From contig JAKVOU010000001.1 of the NCBI GenBank assembly GCA_022482625.1, positions 2,280,784 through 2,344,783 of the forward strand: DNA of 64,000 nucleotides, written 5' to 3'. Shown here piece after piece: positions 52,302 to 60,899 of the stretch. The position numbers and the translations under genes are program-made. This DNA comes from Spirochaetia bacterium. GTDB taxonomy: Bacteria; Spirochaetota; Spirochaetia; Sphaerochaetales; Sphaerochaetaceae. A model generated the notes under the pieces. It was not told the origin of the DNA and ran no database searches. It saw only the letters and a list, made by a program, of their open reading frames with translations. Every line of letters begins with the position of its first letter. Within the stretch, counting starts at the first letter, position 1.

Positions 52302-53555
52302 ATGAATGTAGATGAAAATTCCAGTTTCCTAGGCAGGAAAATGAACACTATGGTGAAGATTTTCCGAGTCTCCGTCAACCATTTCATGGTAGACAATTCC
52401 TTTGTGACTGCATCGGGAATGGTCTATATTACTCTGACTGCCTTGATTCCTGCACTCACGGTATTCGTGACATTCTTCGGGGCCTTGGGAGTCCTTGAAC
52501 CTTTCCAGAAGATGCTGATGGTCAGCCTCAATGAATTTTTCGGCAGTGATGTGAGCAAACAGTTCTTTGATGCAGTCTCCGGATATACTTCCAATGCCAT
52601 GAGCCTTGGTATCGTCGGCCTGGTATCGTTCATCATTACCATGGTACTTCTGATCAACAGGGTCTGGTATGTGATCAACTCGGTTTTCCGTACGTCCATT
52701 GACAGGAACCTTTTTCAGAGATTTGGAAATTTCCTGTCATTCCTGATCGTTTCGATACTGATCCTTGCGGCAATCATCAGCATTGAATCTTCGCTTTCCC
52801 AGAAATATGTTCAAGTCATGGGCAGGCAGATGGTCTCAGGCCCGTTCCTGTACCTGAAGCAGATTACTCCGTTTTTTTTGATTTGGGTCGGTTTGTTCCT
52901 GATGATTGAATTCATCCCGAATACGAAAGTTGAGTTTTCTGCTGCAGCCATAGGAGCCCTTGTCGGCAGTATAGTCTGTGTATGTGCCAACAGTATTTTT
53001 CTGAATCTGACCTCGTACATGGTGAATATGTCCATCATCTATGGTTCCTTTGCTGCCATTTTCCTTTTTATAGTCTGGTGCTATATGCTTTGGGTCATCA
53101 TTCTTTTTTCCGTTGAGCTTGCATATGTCTATCAGTTCAGACCTGATTTGGAAAACAGCACCGGTATTCAGAATACTCCTGCCAGATTCCTTTCTGATGG
53201 TGTCAACATCATGATGCTCATCGGGTATAACTTCAAGGAAGGCAAAGGTGCAACACGGACCAGGGAAATCAATGAACGTCTGGCAATCCCGGACAGGAAG
53301 CTGTTCGGTTATTTGAATTTTCTTGTCTCCCTTGGTTTCATTATGCCGACGAACAGCGGCAAGACCACGTATATCCCTGCCAGGCCTCTGGAAGACCTAA
53401 AGGTCAAGGAAATGGTAGAGGGCTTGTATGGACTGGATACGATGAGCTTTGATGACAAAGGCACAGCCGGTGAGGCTATTGCCGTACAGATACATGGGCA
53501 CGGTGTTGCTTCGCTTGGAACCCTGACGATTGACAACCTGCTGCAAAGAGTATAG
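52302..53555 (+). CDS. YihY/virulence factor BrkB-family membrane protein
   Basis: 417 residues. Six or so spans in the first 290 residues, including ITLTALIPALTVFVTFFGAL, VGLVSFIITMVLLINRVWYV and IIYGSFAAIFLFIVWCYMLW, match the YihY (formerly ribonuclease BN) family. A cytoplasmic C-terminal domain of about 120 residues resembles a winged helix (REINERLAIPDRKLFGYLNF), as in some family members. Function is not established. The ATG at 52302 follows GGGGAAA; TATACT near 52252 may be its -10. Confidence 0.82.
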   Translation: MNVDENSSFLGRKMNTMVKIFRVSVNHFMVDNSFVTASGMVYITLTALIPALTVFVTFFGALGVLEPFQKMLMVSLNEFFGSDVSKQFFDAVSGYTSNAMSLGIVGLVSFIITMVLLINRVWYVINSVFRTSIDRNLFQRFGNFLSFLIVSILILAAIISIESSLSQKYVQVMGRQMVSGPFLYLKQITPFFLIWVGLFLMIEFIPNTKVEFSAAAIGALVGSIVCVCANSIFLNLTSYMVNMSIIYGSFAAIFLFIVWCYMLWVIILFSVELAYVYQFRPDLENSTGIQNTPARFLSDGVNIMMLIGYNFKEGKGATRTREINERLAIPDRKLFGYLNFLVSLGFIMPTNSGKTTYIPARPLEDLKVKEMVEGLYGLDTMSFDDKGTAGEAIAVQIHGHGVASLGTLTIDNLLQRV

Positions 53556-53587
53556 GAAAGAGAAAAGATTAAGGGGAGAACTGACCT

Positions 53588-54052
53588 ATGGTAGTTGATG
53601 CAAAAGCTCTGAGAGAAATCGGTAACCTCGACTGGAATACGGTCCCGGTTATAACCAGCGGCGTATCCAAGGGAAGTCATTTCAGGGCTGGCAAGTTCGA
53701 ATTCAGGCTTCTTAGGAATCCGCTGACACAATCGGATGATGCTCTTATCGATGTCGTCTATTCAATGGTAGTCCTGTTGGAAGATAGACTGGTGCTGTTT
53801 GCTGACATAGAAAGAGATAACCTGAGGGAGCTTGCCTTTTCATTGGGCTGTAGCCCGAAAACCCTGCAGGAAGAGTATGGAACACATACGTATTTCGGAC
53901 CATTGCGGGCTGTTGTCTACAGTGCCGATGAAAAAGAAGAACAGGAAGCCTACAATGGTACACTTGAGGTCCAGGATGTGAGGGTATACCTTGCTGATTT
54001 GCTGATGGATACCCTTGATTGCTTAGATGAAATGGTACCCATGGCTGACTGA
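53588..54052 (+). CDS. Hypothetical protein, 154 residues
   Basis: I do not recognise this protein. It is acidic and soluble-looking, with an N-terminal NLDWNTVPVITSG, a central hydrophobic strand pattern (DVVYSMVVLLEDRLVLFADI) and an acidic C-terminus. AAGGGGAG precedes the ATG, and it lies 32 bp after the YihY-like gene, so the two may share an mRNA. Confidence 0.65.
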   Translation: MVVDAKALREIGNLDWNTVPVITSGVSKGSHFRAGKFEFRLLRNPLTQSDDALIDVVYSMVVLLEDRLVLFADIERDNLRELAFSLGCSPKTLQEEYGTHTYFGPLRAVVYSADEKEEQEAYNGTLEVQDVRVYLADLLMDTLDCLDEMVPMAD

Positions 54053-54064
54053 TTATAAAATCAT

Positions 54065-54093
54065 TTGAATCTGCAGACAAAGTGTGGTACTAT
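54065..54093 (+). promoter_or_regulatory. Promoter of a candidate small RNA
   Basis: TTGAAT (54065-54070), 17-bp spacer, TACTAT (54088-54093), inside a convergent intergenic region. It points at no convincing open frame and is followed about 100 bp later by a strong terminator. Confidence 0.5.
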
Positions 54094-54099
54094 CGGAGT

Positions 54100-54230
54100 A
54101 AGGCATTATTCCATTCAATGGGTCCTGAGGTGTTGTGGCCGTCAGTTTTTGTCTGGCTTTGAAATCTGTCGGTTTCTTTCCCCAGGCCCTTGATGACAAC
54201 CTCCTTTCGCTGATGGAGGTTGTCTTTTTA
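54100..54230 (+). ncRNA. Candidate small RNA, about 130 nt
   Basis: Between a promoter (54065-54093) and a perfect terminator (54195-54230) lies about 95 nt of non-coding sequence. GGGTCCTGAGG (near 54120) can pair with CCCCAGGCCC (near 54181) with small bulges, closing a large internal loop. The only open frame crosses the terminator and is the antisense shadow of the minus-strand gene. It matches no RNA family I recognise. Confidence 0.4.
54195..54230 (+). terminator. Intrinsic terminator in the convergent gap
   Basis: GACAACCTCC (54195-54204), 10-nt loop, GGAGGTTGTC (54215-54224), then TTTTTA. The U-tract serves the plus strand only. Confidence 0.85.
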
Positions 54231-55319
54231 TATTTTTTTACCCGCCCATTCCCTCAGGACGAGTACATCTCCTTCGTTGCTGTCGTTGATGGCTTGGTCA
54301 ATCATGGCATTCAATTCCCTTACATTGCCAGGATAGTTGTAGTTTTTTAAAAATTCCATAGTCTTTTCATTAAATGGCCTTTGATCCTTTTTGTCCTTGT
54401 GAAAAGCAATCAGTTCATTCAGATCTTCCATATGTTCTCTCAATGGGGGTATATGAACCTGTGCACCTATTATCCTGAAATAGAAGTCCTTCCTTATCAT
54501 TCCTTTGGCTACAAGTTTTTGCAGATCCTTGTTGGATGCGGTAATGAGCCTGAAGGTGGATTTTCTTTTTTGAGTTTCGCCTAACCTGAAATATTCGCCG
54601 TTGTCAAGGACCCGCAAGAGTATGCTTTGCATTTTTAGGCTGAGGTCTTCTACTTCATCCAGAAACAATATGCCACCGTCGACTGCTTCCAACAAACCAC
54701 TATAATAAAGACCAGCACCGGTAAAGGCACCTTTCTTATGGCCGAACAGATGATCTTGTCCTAAGTCCATGTTGAGAGTTGAACTGTTGACGCTCCTGAA
54801 AGGTTTTCCTTTTTTTATTGATTCTTCTGCAATGGCTTGGGCCGCCAGTTCCTTTCCTGAGCCTGTTTCTCCTATGATATGCACCTTGATATCACTTTTT
54901 GACAGTCGATGGAGCTCGGCACGTATATCCTGCATTTGTTTGCTTGAGCCAACCAATAGGTCATAGTAAGAAACTGCCTGGGTATGATTGGAATTTGTCT
55001 CAGGGGGTTGTCCCTGTCCCCAGATTGGCTGTCTGCTAAGAAATTGCAAAGGGATCTCACCTGCAAGTCTTTTTTGCCCATCCAATTCCGTCATGCTTAT
55101 GATAGGTACTGTAATTCCTGCTTGTTTGATCAATTGTTCAGTATAAGGCTTTTCTTTTTGTTTTTCTGAATCTACAAAAACGCAATCAACTTGGCCTGAA
55201 CGTTTGATATACGAAATCAGTGTCCTGAGGATTGAAAAGCTTTTTACCTTCAGTGTCGGATTCATTTGTGAAATCTGTTTTCCTAAGTTGCAATTCGCTG
55301 TAAGCAAAGCAATGTCCAT
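54228..55319 (-). CDS. Sigma-54-dependent activator without DNA-binding domain
   Basis: 363 residues. The N-terminal 110 or so residues look like a degenerate receiver (VDCVFVDSEKQ has an Asp, but the acidic pair at the start is missing). The AAA+ domain (about 120-345) has Walker A GETGSGKE, the sigma-54 contact loop GAFTGA, Walker B GGILFLDEVEDL and the arginine region RKDFYFRI. The protein ends VLVLREWAGKKI straight after NYPGNVRELN, so the usual Fis-type helix-turn-helix is absent. It likely activates sigma-54 polymerase from solution. AAGGAAGG precedes the ATG. Confidence 0.88.
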   Translation of the reverse strand: MDIALLTANCNLGKQISQMNPTLKVKSFSILRTLISYIKRSGQVDCVFVDSEKQKEKPYTEQLIKQAGITVPIISMTELDGQKRLAGEIPLQFLSRQPIWGQGQPPETNSNHTQAVSYYDLLVGSSKQMQDIRAELHRLSKSDIKVHIIGETGSGKELAAQAIAEESIKKGKPFRSVNSSTLNMDLGQDHLFGHKKGAFTGAGLYYSGLLEAVDGGILFLDEVEDLSLKMQSILLRVLDNGEYFRLGETQKRKSTFRLITASNKDLQKLVAKGMIRKDFYFRIIGAQVHIPPLREHMEDLNELIAFHKDKKDQRPFNEKTMEFLKNYNYPGNVRELNAMIDQAINDSNEGDVLVLREWAGKKI

Positions 55320-55599
55320 GTGAGTAACCTTCCTTATTGTTATTAGTGAATGAACGTATTTTGGCCTGCTTATACAAAACCAGCAAGGGAAACATTATAT
55401 TTCGATGTGACAAAGAATCTGTTGTGTATATTTATATTTTTTGCAAGGGAAGACAATTTTGGAAAAATTCATGGATAGGTACCGAATCTTTTATATTTAG
55501 ACATAATTCATACATAATTGAAATCCTATGGTATCAAAAAAATTTAAAATTTTTTCTGTGTGGCAAAATTCGTGACAAATGGTAACATTTGATAAGTTA
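55320..55599. other. AT-rich intergenic region
   Basis: 280 bp between two minus-strand genes, with no supported gene. It holds an A/T-only inverted repeat near 55530-55556 that could weakly terminate the NUDIX transcript, and no recognisable -24/-12 sigma-54 promoter. Confidence 0.4.
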
Positions 55600-56166
55600 T
55601 TATTTCTGTGCTACTACCATGCGCTGTCGAAAATAGGTTTCCAAGGCTATCCGTGCAGAAGGAAATGCAAGTGGAATGGCTTCTATGGCTTCAAAGGTGT
55701 CTATCGGACATAGCCTGTAACCTTTGATTTCATCAGCTTCTTCTGGTCGAAGGGATGAAATAAAATCGGATTTCCCGACATCAACATTAGCACTGAAGAA
55801 CATATCACAGGTAATATATGTGATATCCTTATATTCATATGTATTGGGGGCACTGGTCAGATAATGCAGGTTTTGTGGTATCAAAGATACTTCTTCCCTA
55901 CATTCCCGAATCGCAGCTTGTTCGGCACTTTCTCCTGGATCGACGAATCCTCCCGGCAAGGCAAGATAGCCCTTGCGGGGATTCCTTCCTCTGGTGACCA
56001 GCAGTACCTGTTCTTTGCCTTGCTTCTGAAAGGTAAGGATCAAGGCTACGGCGGCAGCCACATTGTTGTAAAGAGTCAGTCCGCAAGCACTGCAGACCCA
56101 TTTTTTGTTGTCTTTGTAAGACAGCATCTGTTTTCCGCAATCTGGGCAAAAAGTCAAGTTTTTCAT
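55600..56166 (-). CDS. NUDIX hydrolase with N-terminal zinc ribbon
   Basis: 188 residues. An N-terminal zinc ribbon (FCPDCGKQM and WVCSACG) leads into the NUDIX fold with GGFVDPGESAEQAAIRECRE followed by EV, which fits the box GX5EX7REUXEEXGU except for Ser at the final Gly. The ribbon plus NUDIX layout recalls NudC-type NAD/NADH pyrophosphatases, but the protein is shorter and lacks their SQPWPFPxS motif. Start chosen at ATG 56166 because the ribbon begins there; the longer frame overlaps the symporter gene. The SD is weak. Confidence 0.82.
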   Translation of the reverse strand: MKNLTFCPDCGKQMLSYKDNKKWVCSACGLTLYNNVAAAVALILTFQKQGKEQVLLVTRGRNPRKGYLALPGGFVDPGESAEQAAIRECREEVSLIPQNLHYLTSAPNTYEYKDITYITCDMFFSANVDVGKSDFISSLRPEEADEIKGYRLCPIDTFEAIEAIPLAFPSARIALETYFRQRMVVAQK

Positions 56167-56299
56167 GACTTTGATGATAATCCAATGTACAGGCAATGGA
56201 AAGCAGGGGAATCTCGTGTTGTCTGGGGAAAAAATATCCGGACAACGGCAAGTACCGTTGTACCGGAATTTCATTTCAATATGAAAAGGATCTTTTTCT

Positions 56300-57745
56300 T
56301 CAGTCTTCTTCAGGAGCCAGTTCCAAGGTCTCTGTCTTTGGTGGCATGGCATAGGAGAATATGATGAAGAGGATCAAGGAGAAAACCAGGGCAGGAATGA
56401 TGTCATTCAGACCTGGAATGCTTGGGATGAACTTATACTCCATCATGAAGAACAGTATGCTGCCTCCGATGATTGAAGCACTGCATCCAGCATTTGAAGC
56501 CTTTTTCCAATAGAGTCCCAGTACATATGGGAAGAATGTTCCTGCAGCTCTCAGGGTGAAGGAAAAAGCAAGCAACGTGATGATATTGCTTGCAACATCT
56601 GCAACGACAAAGGCAAAGATACCGATGATGACCATGGTAATCTTGGTAACGATCATGATTTCCTTTTGACTTGCCTTCTTTCTGAAGAATATATGATAGA
56701 TGTCATTGGAAAACATTGATCCTGCACCCAGCAGATCGGAATCTGCACTGCTCATCGTTGCACTGATGATACCGGCAAAGAGTATGCCGCATACAAGTGC
56801 AGGCATGCTGGTGATAGCCAAGGCCGGCAATGCATAACGGGTATTGTGGGCCAATGCATCTTCTACAGAAGCACCAAGCATTCCTTGGTTGTTGAGGGAA
56901 AGCATTGCCAGGCCAAGGATGACAGGGATGAAAGCGAAGACAAAGTTGATGATTGCAGCGATGATGGAGCCTTGTTTTGCAACTTTGCCGTTCCTGGCTG
57001 CATAATATCGTGAAACAGCTTCCTGCCCGATGACAAACGTAGCGATGTACATGATGACGTAGCCTATGATCTGGCCCCAGCCTCCGATACCTTTTGTCAA
57101 GCTGAAGTGGTCTGCAGGGATAGTCTGCCGTATGGCAGTCCAGCCTCCGCAGAGTTTCAGTGCAAACGGAATAGCTATGCTCATACCTATTACGATAAGA
57201 AATACCTGTATGAAATCAGTAAGGGTGACTGACCATAGTCCTCCCATGATGGCATATACGGTGATGACGATGGTAACTATTGCCAGTGCTGTGGTCTTAT
57301 TGAGTCCCAGCATGACTTCGATGATTGAGGCTGAAGCTTTGAACTGGGCTGCCGTGAGTCCTATGAGTGCAAGGATCATGATGATGGCACAGAAAGTACC
57401 TGAAGCCTTGTCATATCGGCGTCTGAAGTATTCGGGGACTGTCTTGACTTCTGCCTGCCGGATATGGGGGGCGATGAAAGAAAGAATGACAAAGGCAATG
57501 CCCATTGCGATGATATACCAGGCAGCACTGGCACCCCAACTACCATAGGAATTTGCAACGACTCCCAGTGAGGATCCTCCGCCGATTTCAGTTGCTGCCA
57601 ATGTTCCGGCCATAAGGAATGGTCCCAGCCTTCTGCCGGCAATCATAAAATCAGTATTCGTACTGATTTTCTTTGAAGAATAGAAACCAATTCCCAACAT
57701 TGCAAGCATGTAGATTATTACGATGGAAATAATCATCATGTTCAT
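56300..57745 (-). CDS. Sodium:solute symporter (SSF family)
   Basis: 481 residues with about 13 spans. SSF features: NTDFMIAGRRLGPFLMAGTL, ATEIGGGSSLG at span 2, VPEYFRRRYDK, GGLWSVTLTDFIQ, and GIISATMSSADSDLLGAGSM in span 8-9 (the Na2-site Ser pair). It imports an organic solute with sodium. Substrate is not predictable; sialic acid, proline, pantothenate and sugar carriers share this fold. AAGGAG precedes the ATG. Confidence 0.9.
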   Translation of the reverse strand: MNMMIISIVIIYMLAMLGIGFYSSKKISTNTDFMIAGRRLGPFLMAGTLAATEIGGGSSLGVVANSYGSWGASAAWYIIAMGIAFVILSFIAPHIRQAEVKTVPEYFRRRYDKASGTFCAIIMILALIGLTAAQFKASASIIEVMLGLNKTTALAIVTIVITVYAIMGGLWSVTLTDFIQVFLIVIGMSIAIPFALKLCGGWTAIRQTIPADHFSLTKGIGGWGQIIGYVIMYIATFVIGQEAVSRYYAARNGKVAKQGSIIAAIINFVFAFIPVILGLAMLSLNNQGMLGASVEDALAHNTRYALPALAITSMPALVCGILFAGIISATMSSADSDLLGAGSMFSNDIYHIFFRKKASQKEIMIVTKITMVIIGIFAFVVADVASNIITLLAFSFTLRAAGTFFPYVLGLYWKKASNAGCSASIIGGSILFFMMEYKFIPSIPGLNDIIPALVFSLILFIIFSYAMPPKTETLELAPEED

Positions 57746-57779
57746 TTTCTTTTGCTCTCCTTAGTTATTTTGATAGAGA

Positions 57780-57810
57780 AGTATACCACACAAATTTGAT
57801 ATCAGGTCAA
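57780..57810 (-). promoter_or_regulatory. Symporter promoter
   Basis: Minus strand: TTGACC (57810-57805) and an extended -10 TGGTATACT with TATACT at 57785-57780. The 19-bp spacer is long and contains the palindrome TGATATCA. Confidence 0.5.
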
Positions 57811-57925
57811 GAATATTTCATATATGTATCACAATCTTGTTGTCTTGTGCTTAGTATGTAAACTGCAATTGATTGGTATTAGACTTCCCATACATAACCA
57901 GGGTGAATGCTTGAATTAAAAGAAA

Positions 57926-57954
57926 TTTACAATTTGCTGTTCCTCCTCTATACT
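57926..57954 (+). promoter_or_regulatory. Promoter of the sensing cassette
   Basis: TTTACA (57926-57931), 17-bp spacer, TATACT (57949-57954), 20 bp before the first ATG. Confidence 0.7.
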
Positions 57955-57974
57955 TGGCAGATAAGGAGGATATG

Positions 57975-58934
57975 ATGAAACATGATATGGTCAAAGTCAT
58001 CGCCTCCTGTATTGCTGTCGTGCTTATGCTTGTCTTCTTCAATCAGTTCATAAAGAAGGAACAGGCTGAAATGGAGGAGCATGTTACCTTCGGTGCAACC
58101 TATATGTCGATGGACAATCCTTTCTTTGAGGAACTGAATTCTTCCATGCAGGAGATAATCGAAGCAAACGGTGACAGGCTCATTGCCCGTAACCCTGCCC
58201 AGAACCAGGAGAAGCAGAACCAGCAGATCTATGATATGCTGGCCCAAGGCATAGATCTGCTGTTCATCAATCCCGTAGATTGGAAAGGAGTGATGCCTGC
58301 TTTGGTTGCCTGCAGGAATGCAGGGATCCCTGTGGTCAATGTCGATACCAATGTATTCGATACTTCCTATGTCGATTCCATAATTCTTTCCGACAACTAT
58401 CTGGCAGGTGTCCAGATTGCCAATGATGTCATTTCGAAAAGGGACAGTGGGCGGATTGTCATCCTTTCCCACGACAGTATCTTTTCGACGTATGAAAGAG
58501 TCAGAGGCTTTGAAGAGACGATTGCAAAATCCCATAAGGATTTCAAGGTCGTATATAAGACAACGACAGTCGTTACTTTGGAAGCTTCCATGGATGCCAT
58601 GCTGAAGTTCCTTGATTATAAGATTCCGTTTGACATAGTCCTGGGTGGCAATGACCCTACGGCTCTGGGAGCACTGGCGGCTATGCAGAAGACAAACATA
58701 GGGCTTGATAAGCTTATCTATGGCATCGATGGTTCTCCGTTGGGCAAAGCAATGGTCAAGCAGGGCTACATGGATGGGACCAGTGCACAGTTTCCCATTG
58801 AGATAGGGGAGAAATCCGCACATATTGCCTATGAGATATTGGCAGGCAAGGAAGTTCCCAAGCAGATTCTCATACCTGTCAAGCTCATTACTTCTGACAA
58901 TGTCGATGATTTTGATATATCGGGGTGGCAGTGA
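57975..58934 (+). CDS. Membrane-anchored sugar-binding sensor protein
   Basis: 319 residues. A single uncleaved-looking N-terminal span (KVIASCIAVVLMLVFFNQFI) tethers a type-I periplasmic binding domain (YMSMDNPFFEELNSSMQEII, AQGIDLLFINPVDWKG, GGNDPTALGALAAMQK, ending FDISGWQ). No lipobox is seen. It closely resembles the soluble binding protein at 62322 in these segments. Being coupled (TGATG) to a histidine kinase, it probably presents the sugar to the kinase, as XylFII does to LytS. AAGGAGG lies 5 nt before ATG 57975. Confidence 0.83.
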   Translation: MKHDMVKVIASCIAVVLMLVFFNQFIKKEQAEMEEHVTFGATYMSMDNPFFEELNSSMQEIIEANGDRLIARNPAQNQEKQNQQIYDMLAQGIDLLFINPVDWKGVMPALVACRNAGIPVVNVDTNVFDTSYVDSIILSDNYLAGVQIANDVISKRDSGRIVILSHDSIFSTYERVRGFEETIAKSHKDFKVVYKTTTVVTLEASMDAMLKFLDYKIPFDIVLGGNDPTALGALAAMQKTNIGLDKLIYGIDGSPLGKAMVKQGYMDGTSAQFPIEIGEKSAHIAYEILAGKEVPKQILIPVKLITSDNVDDFDISGWQ

Positions 58935-60244
58935 TGAATGTAAGCAACCTCAGACAAATCAAATATCTGCTTCTGTTGATAAACATACTTGCAGTCATGT
59001 TCATTGCCATTGTCATACGGAATACGACACAGTATATCTGCATGCTTGGTGCTGCCAGCTCCTTTCTGTTTGAAGTGAAGGCAATACCCATGAATCCAAA
59101 CGGCAATTATTTCCTTGTCTTTGCCTTGTCTGCTGTATTGCTGTTTAATTTCCTGCTCAGGCAATTTGTCATTCCTTCCGAAACTGATAAGATTACGGTG
59201 ACCTTGTTGCTGGATTCTGCTGCGACGATATTGCTTATGGTCTTTGAAGATTTCAATTACAATGGTATTATCCTATGGATCATAGCTAATTTTGTCTACT
59301 ATGTGAATTCTCCGAAGAAGTTCCTGGCAATCGGCATCGGCATTGCAGGGTATATCTTTTCAAACTATGGCTTGCTGTCCATCTATACACCGCTCTTTTC
59401 AATTGAAAAATATTTCGTAGTCTATCAATCATTTACCAGGACATTGCTTTTTATTCTCTATTATTCCCTTTCTGCCTTGAACCTGATCGTCTTCATCATT
59501 TTCTGCATCCTGGTAATTCAGGAACAGGAAGGTATCATAGAAGAAGTAAACCATCTGTATTCGCAGCTCAGTGATGCCAACAAAGAGCTGAAGAAACTGG
59601 CGGACATCAAGGAAAAGATGGGTGAGACCAGAGAGAGAAATAGGATTGCCAGGGAAATCCATGATACCATAGGCCATTCCCTTATGTCGATTTCCATTGG
59701 TATTGATGCAGCTTTGACATTGATTGACAATAATCCTTCCCAGGCAAAAAGGCAGTTGCAGACAGTGTCGACAGTTGCAAGGGAAGGTATTGCCGATATA
59801 AGAAGGTCGGTAAGTGCTCTGCGGCCTGATACCTTGGGATCCCATAGGCTGAGCCAACAGATAAGCCATCTGGTGGATAAGACTGTCAATGCAACAGGTA
59901 TCGTGATTCACTATACCTGTGAGGAAAAACTGGAATTTGAGAATGATGAGGAAAATGCCATTTTCAGGGTGGTGCAGGAAAGCCTGACGAATGCAATCAA
60001 GCATGGTCATGCGACTGTCGTGGATATTACATTGGAAAAAAAGGATGGGAATCTGCTTATCTTGGTCAGGGACAATGGTTGTGGCTGTCAGCATATGGTT
60101 CCGGGATTCGGTACTGCGCATATGAAAGAGCGCATTGAGATGCTTGATGGAAGTATTGAGTTTGTTTCTGACGACGGTTTTGCAGTAAAGGCCATCATTC
60201 CCATAAGGGTGGAGGGAGGTAATGATAAAAGTATTGATAGCTGA
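58934..60244 (+). CDS. Histidine kinase (NarL/HisKA_3 type)
   Basis: 436 residues. Six or so N-terminal spans with only short outside loops (about 1-205), a coiled linker (EVNHLYSQLSDANKELKKL), the HisKA_3 dimerisation box EIHDTIGHSLMSISIG with the phospho-His, then the HATPase with FRVVQESLTNAIKHGHA and VRDNGCGC. The lack of a large sensor domain fits sensing through the tethered binding protein encoded just upstream. It overlaps that gene by one base and the response regulator gene by 23 bp. Confidence 0.9.
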   Translation: MNVSNLRQIKYLLLLINILAVMFIAIVIRNTTQYICMLGAASSFLFEVKAIPMNPNGNYFLVFALSAVLLFNFLLRQFVIPSETDKITVTLLLDSAATILLMVFEDFNYNGIILWIIANFVYYVNSPKKFLAIGIGIAGYIFSNYGLLSIYTPLFSIEKYFVVYQSFTRTLLFILYYSLSALNLIVFIIFCILVIQEQEGIIEEVNHLYSQLSDANKELKKLADIKEKMGETRERNRIAREIHDTIGHSLMSISIGIDAALTLIDNNPSQAKRQLQTVSTVAREGIADIRRSVSALRPDTLGSHRLSQQISHLVDKTVNATGIVIHYTCEEKLEFENDEENAIFRVVQESLTNAIKHGHATVVDITLEKKDGNLLILVRDNGCGCQHMVPGFGTAHMKERIEMLDGSIEFVSDDGFAVKAIIPIRVEGGNDKSIDS

Positions 60245-60899
60245 TGATCAGCAGCTGATTCGTGAAAGTCTGAAAATTGTCTTGCAACAGACCGAGACTA
60301 TTGAAGTGACAGACAGCGTAGGGAACGGATATCAGGTAATCCAGAGCGTGAAGGAAAAGAAACCTGATGTCATTCTGATGGATATACGGATGCCGAACTT
60401 GGACGGTGTCCAATGTACCAGGCAGATAAAGGAACAGTATCCTCAGATCAAGATCATTATCCTGACGACTTTCGATGATGATGAATATGTCTATGATGCC
60501 CTGCGTTATGGAGCCAGTGGCTACCTGCTCAAAGGAGTATCCATGGATGAGCTGATAAATGCCATTCGGATCGTCCATGAAGGGCAGGCTATGATCAATC
60601 CTGACATACAGGCGAAGGTCGTACGTCTTTTTTCTGAGTTGGCCAATCTAGGGGAGAATATCAGCCAGAGCATCATCATCGACAAAGCAGATGTCAGTAC
60701 GTTGTCTTCATCTGACTGGAAGGTGATACGTGAAGTTGAAAAAGGCCTTTCAAACAAAGAAATAGCTGAAAAACTGTTTCTTTCGGAAGGAACTGTCAGA
60801 AATTACATTTCCAATATCCTGACGAAGCTTGAACTGCGCGACAGGACCCAGCTTGCAATCTGGGCAATTGAAAACAAGTTGCTGAAACCGAAGCCATGA
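60222..60899 (+). CDS. NarL-family response regulator
   Basis: 225 residues. Receiver domain with IADDQQLIRESL, phospho-Asp in VILMDIRMPNLDG and the conserved Lys in GYLLKG. The C-terminal LuxR-type helix-turn-helix has LSSSDWKVIREVEKGLSNKE and FLSEGTVRNYISNILTKL. It probably controls this cassette or the downstream transporter. Its stop overlaps the next ATG (ATGA). Confidence 0.93.
   Translation: MIKVLIADDQQLIRESLKIVLQQTETIEVTDSVGNGYQVIQSVKEKKPDVILMDIRMPNLDGVQCTRQIKEQYPQIKIIILTTFDDDEYVYDALRYGASGYLLKGVSMDELINAIRIVHEGQAMINPDIQAKVVRLFSELANLGENISQSIIIDKADVSTLSSSDWKVIREVEKGLSNKEIAEKLFLSEGTVRNYISNILTKLELRDRTQLAIWAIENKLLKPKP

Noticed and set aside
54135-54350. 71-codon GTG frame crossing the terminator at 54195
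   Set aside because: It runs through the hairpin and is antisense to the C-terminus of the sigma-54 activator; no SD.
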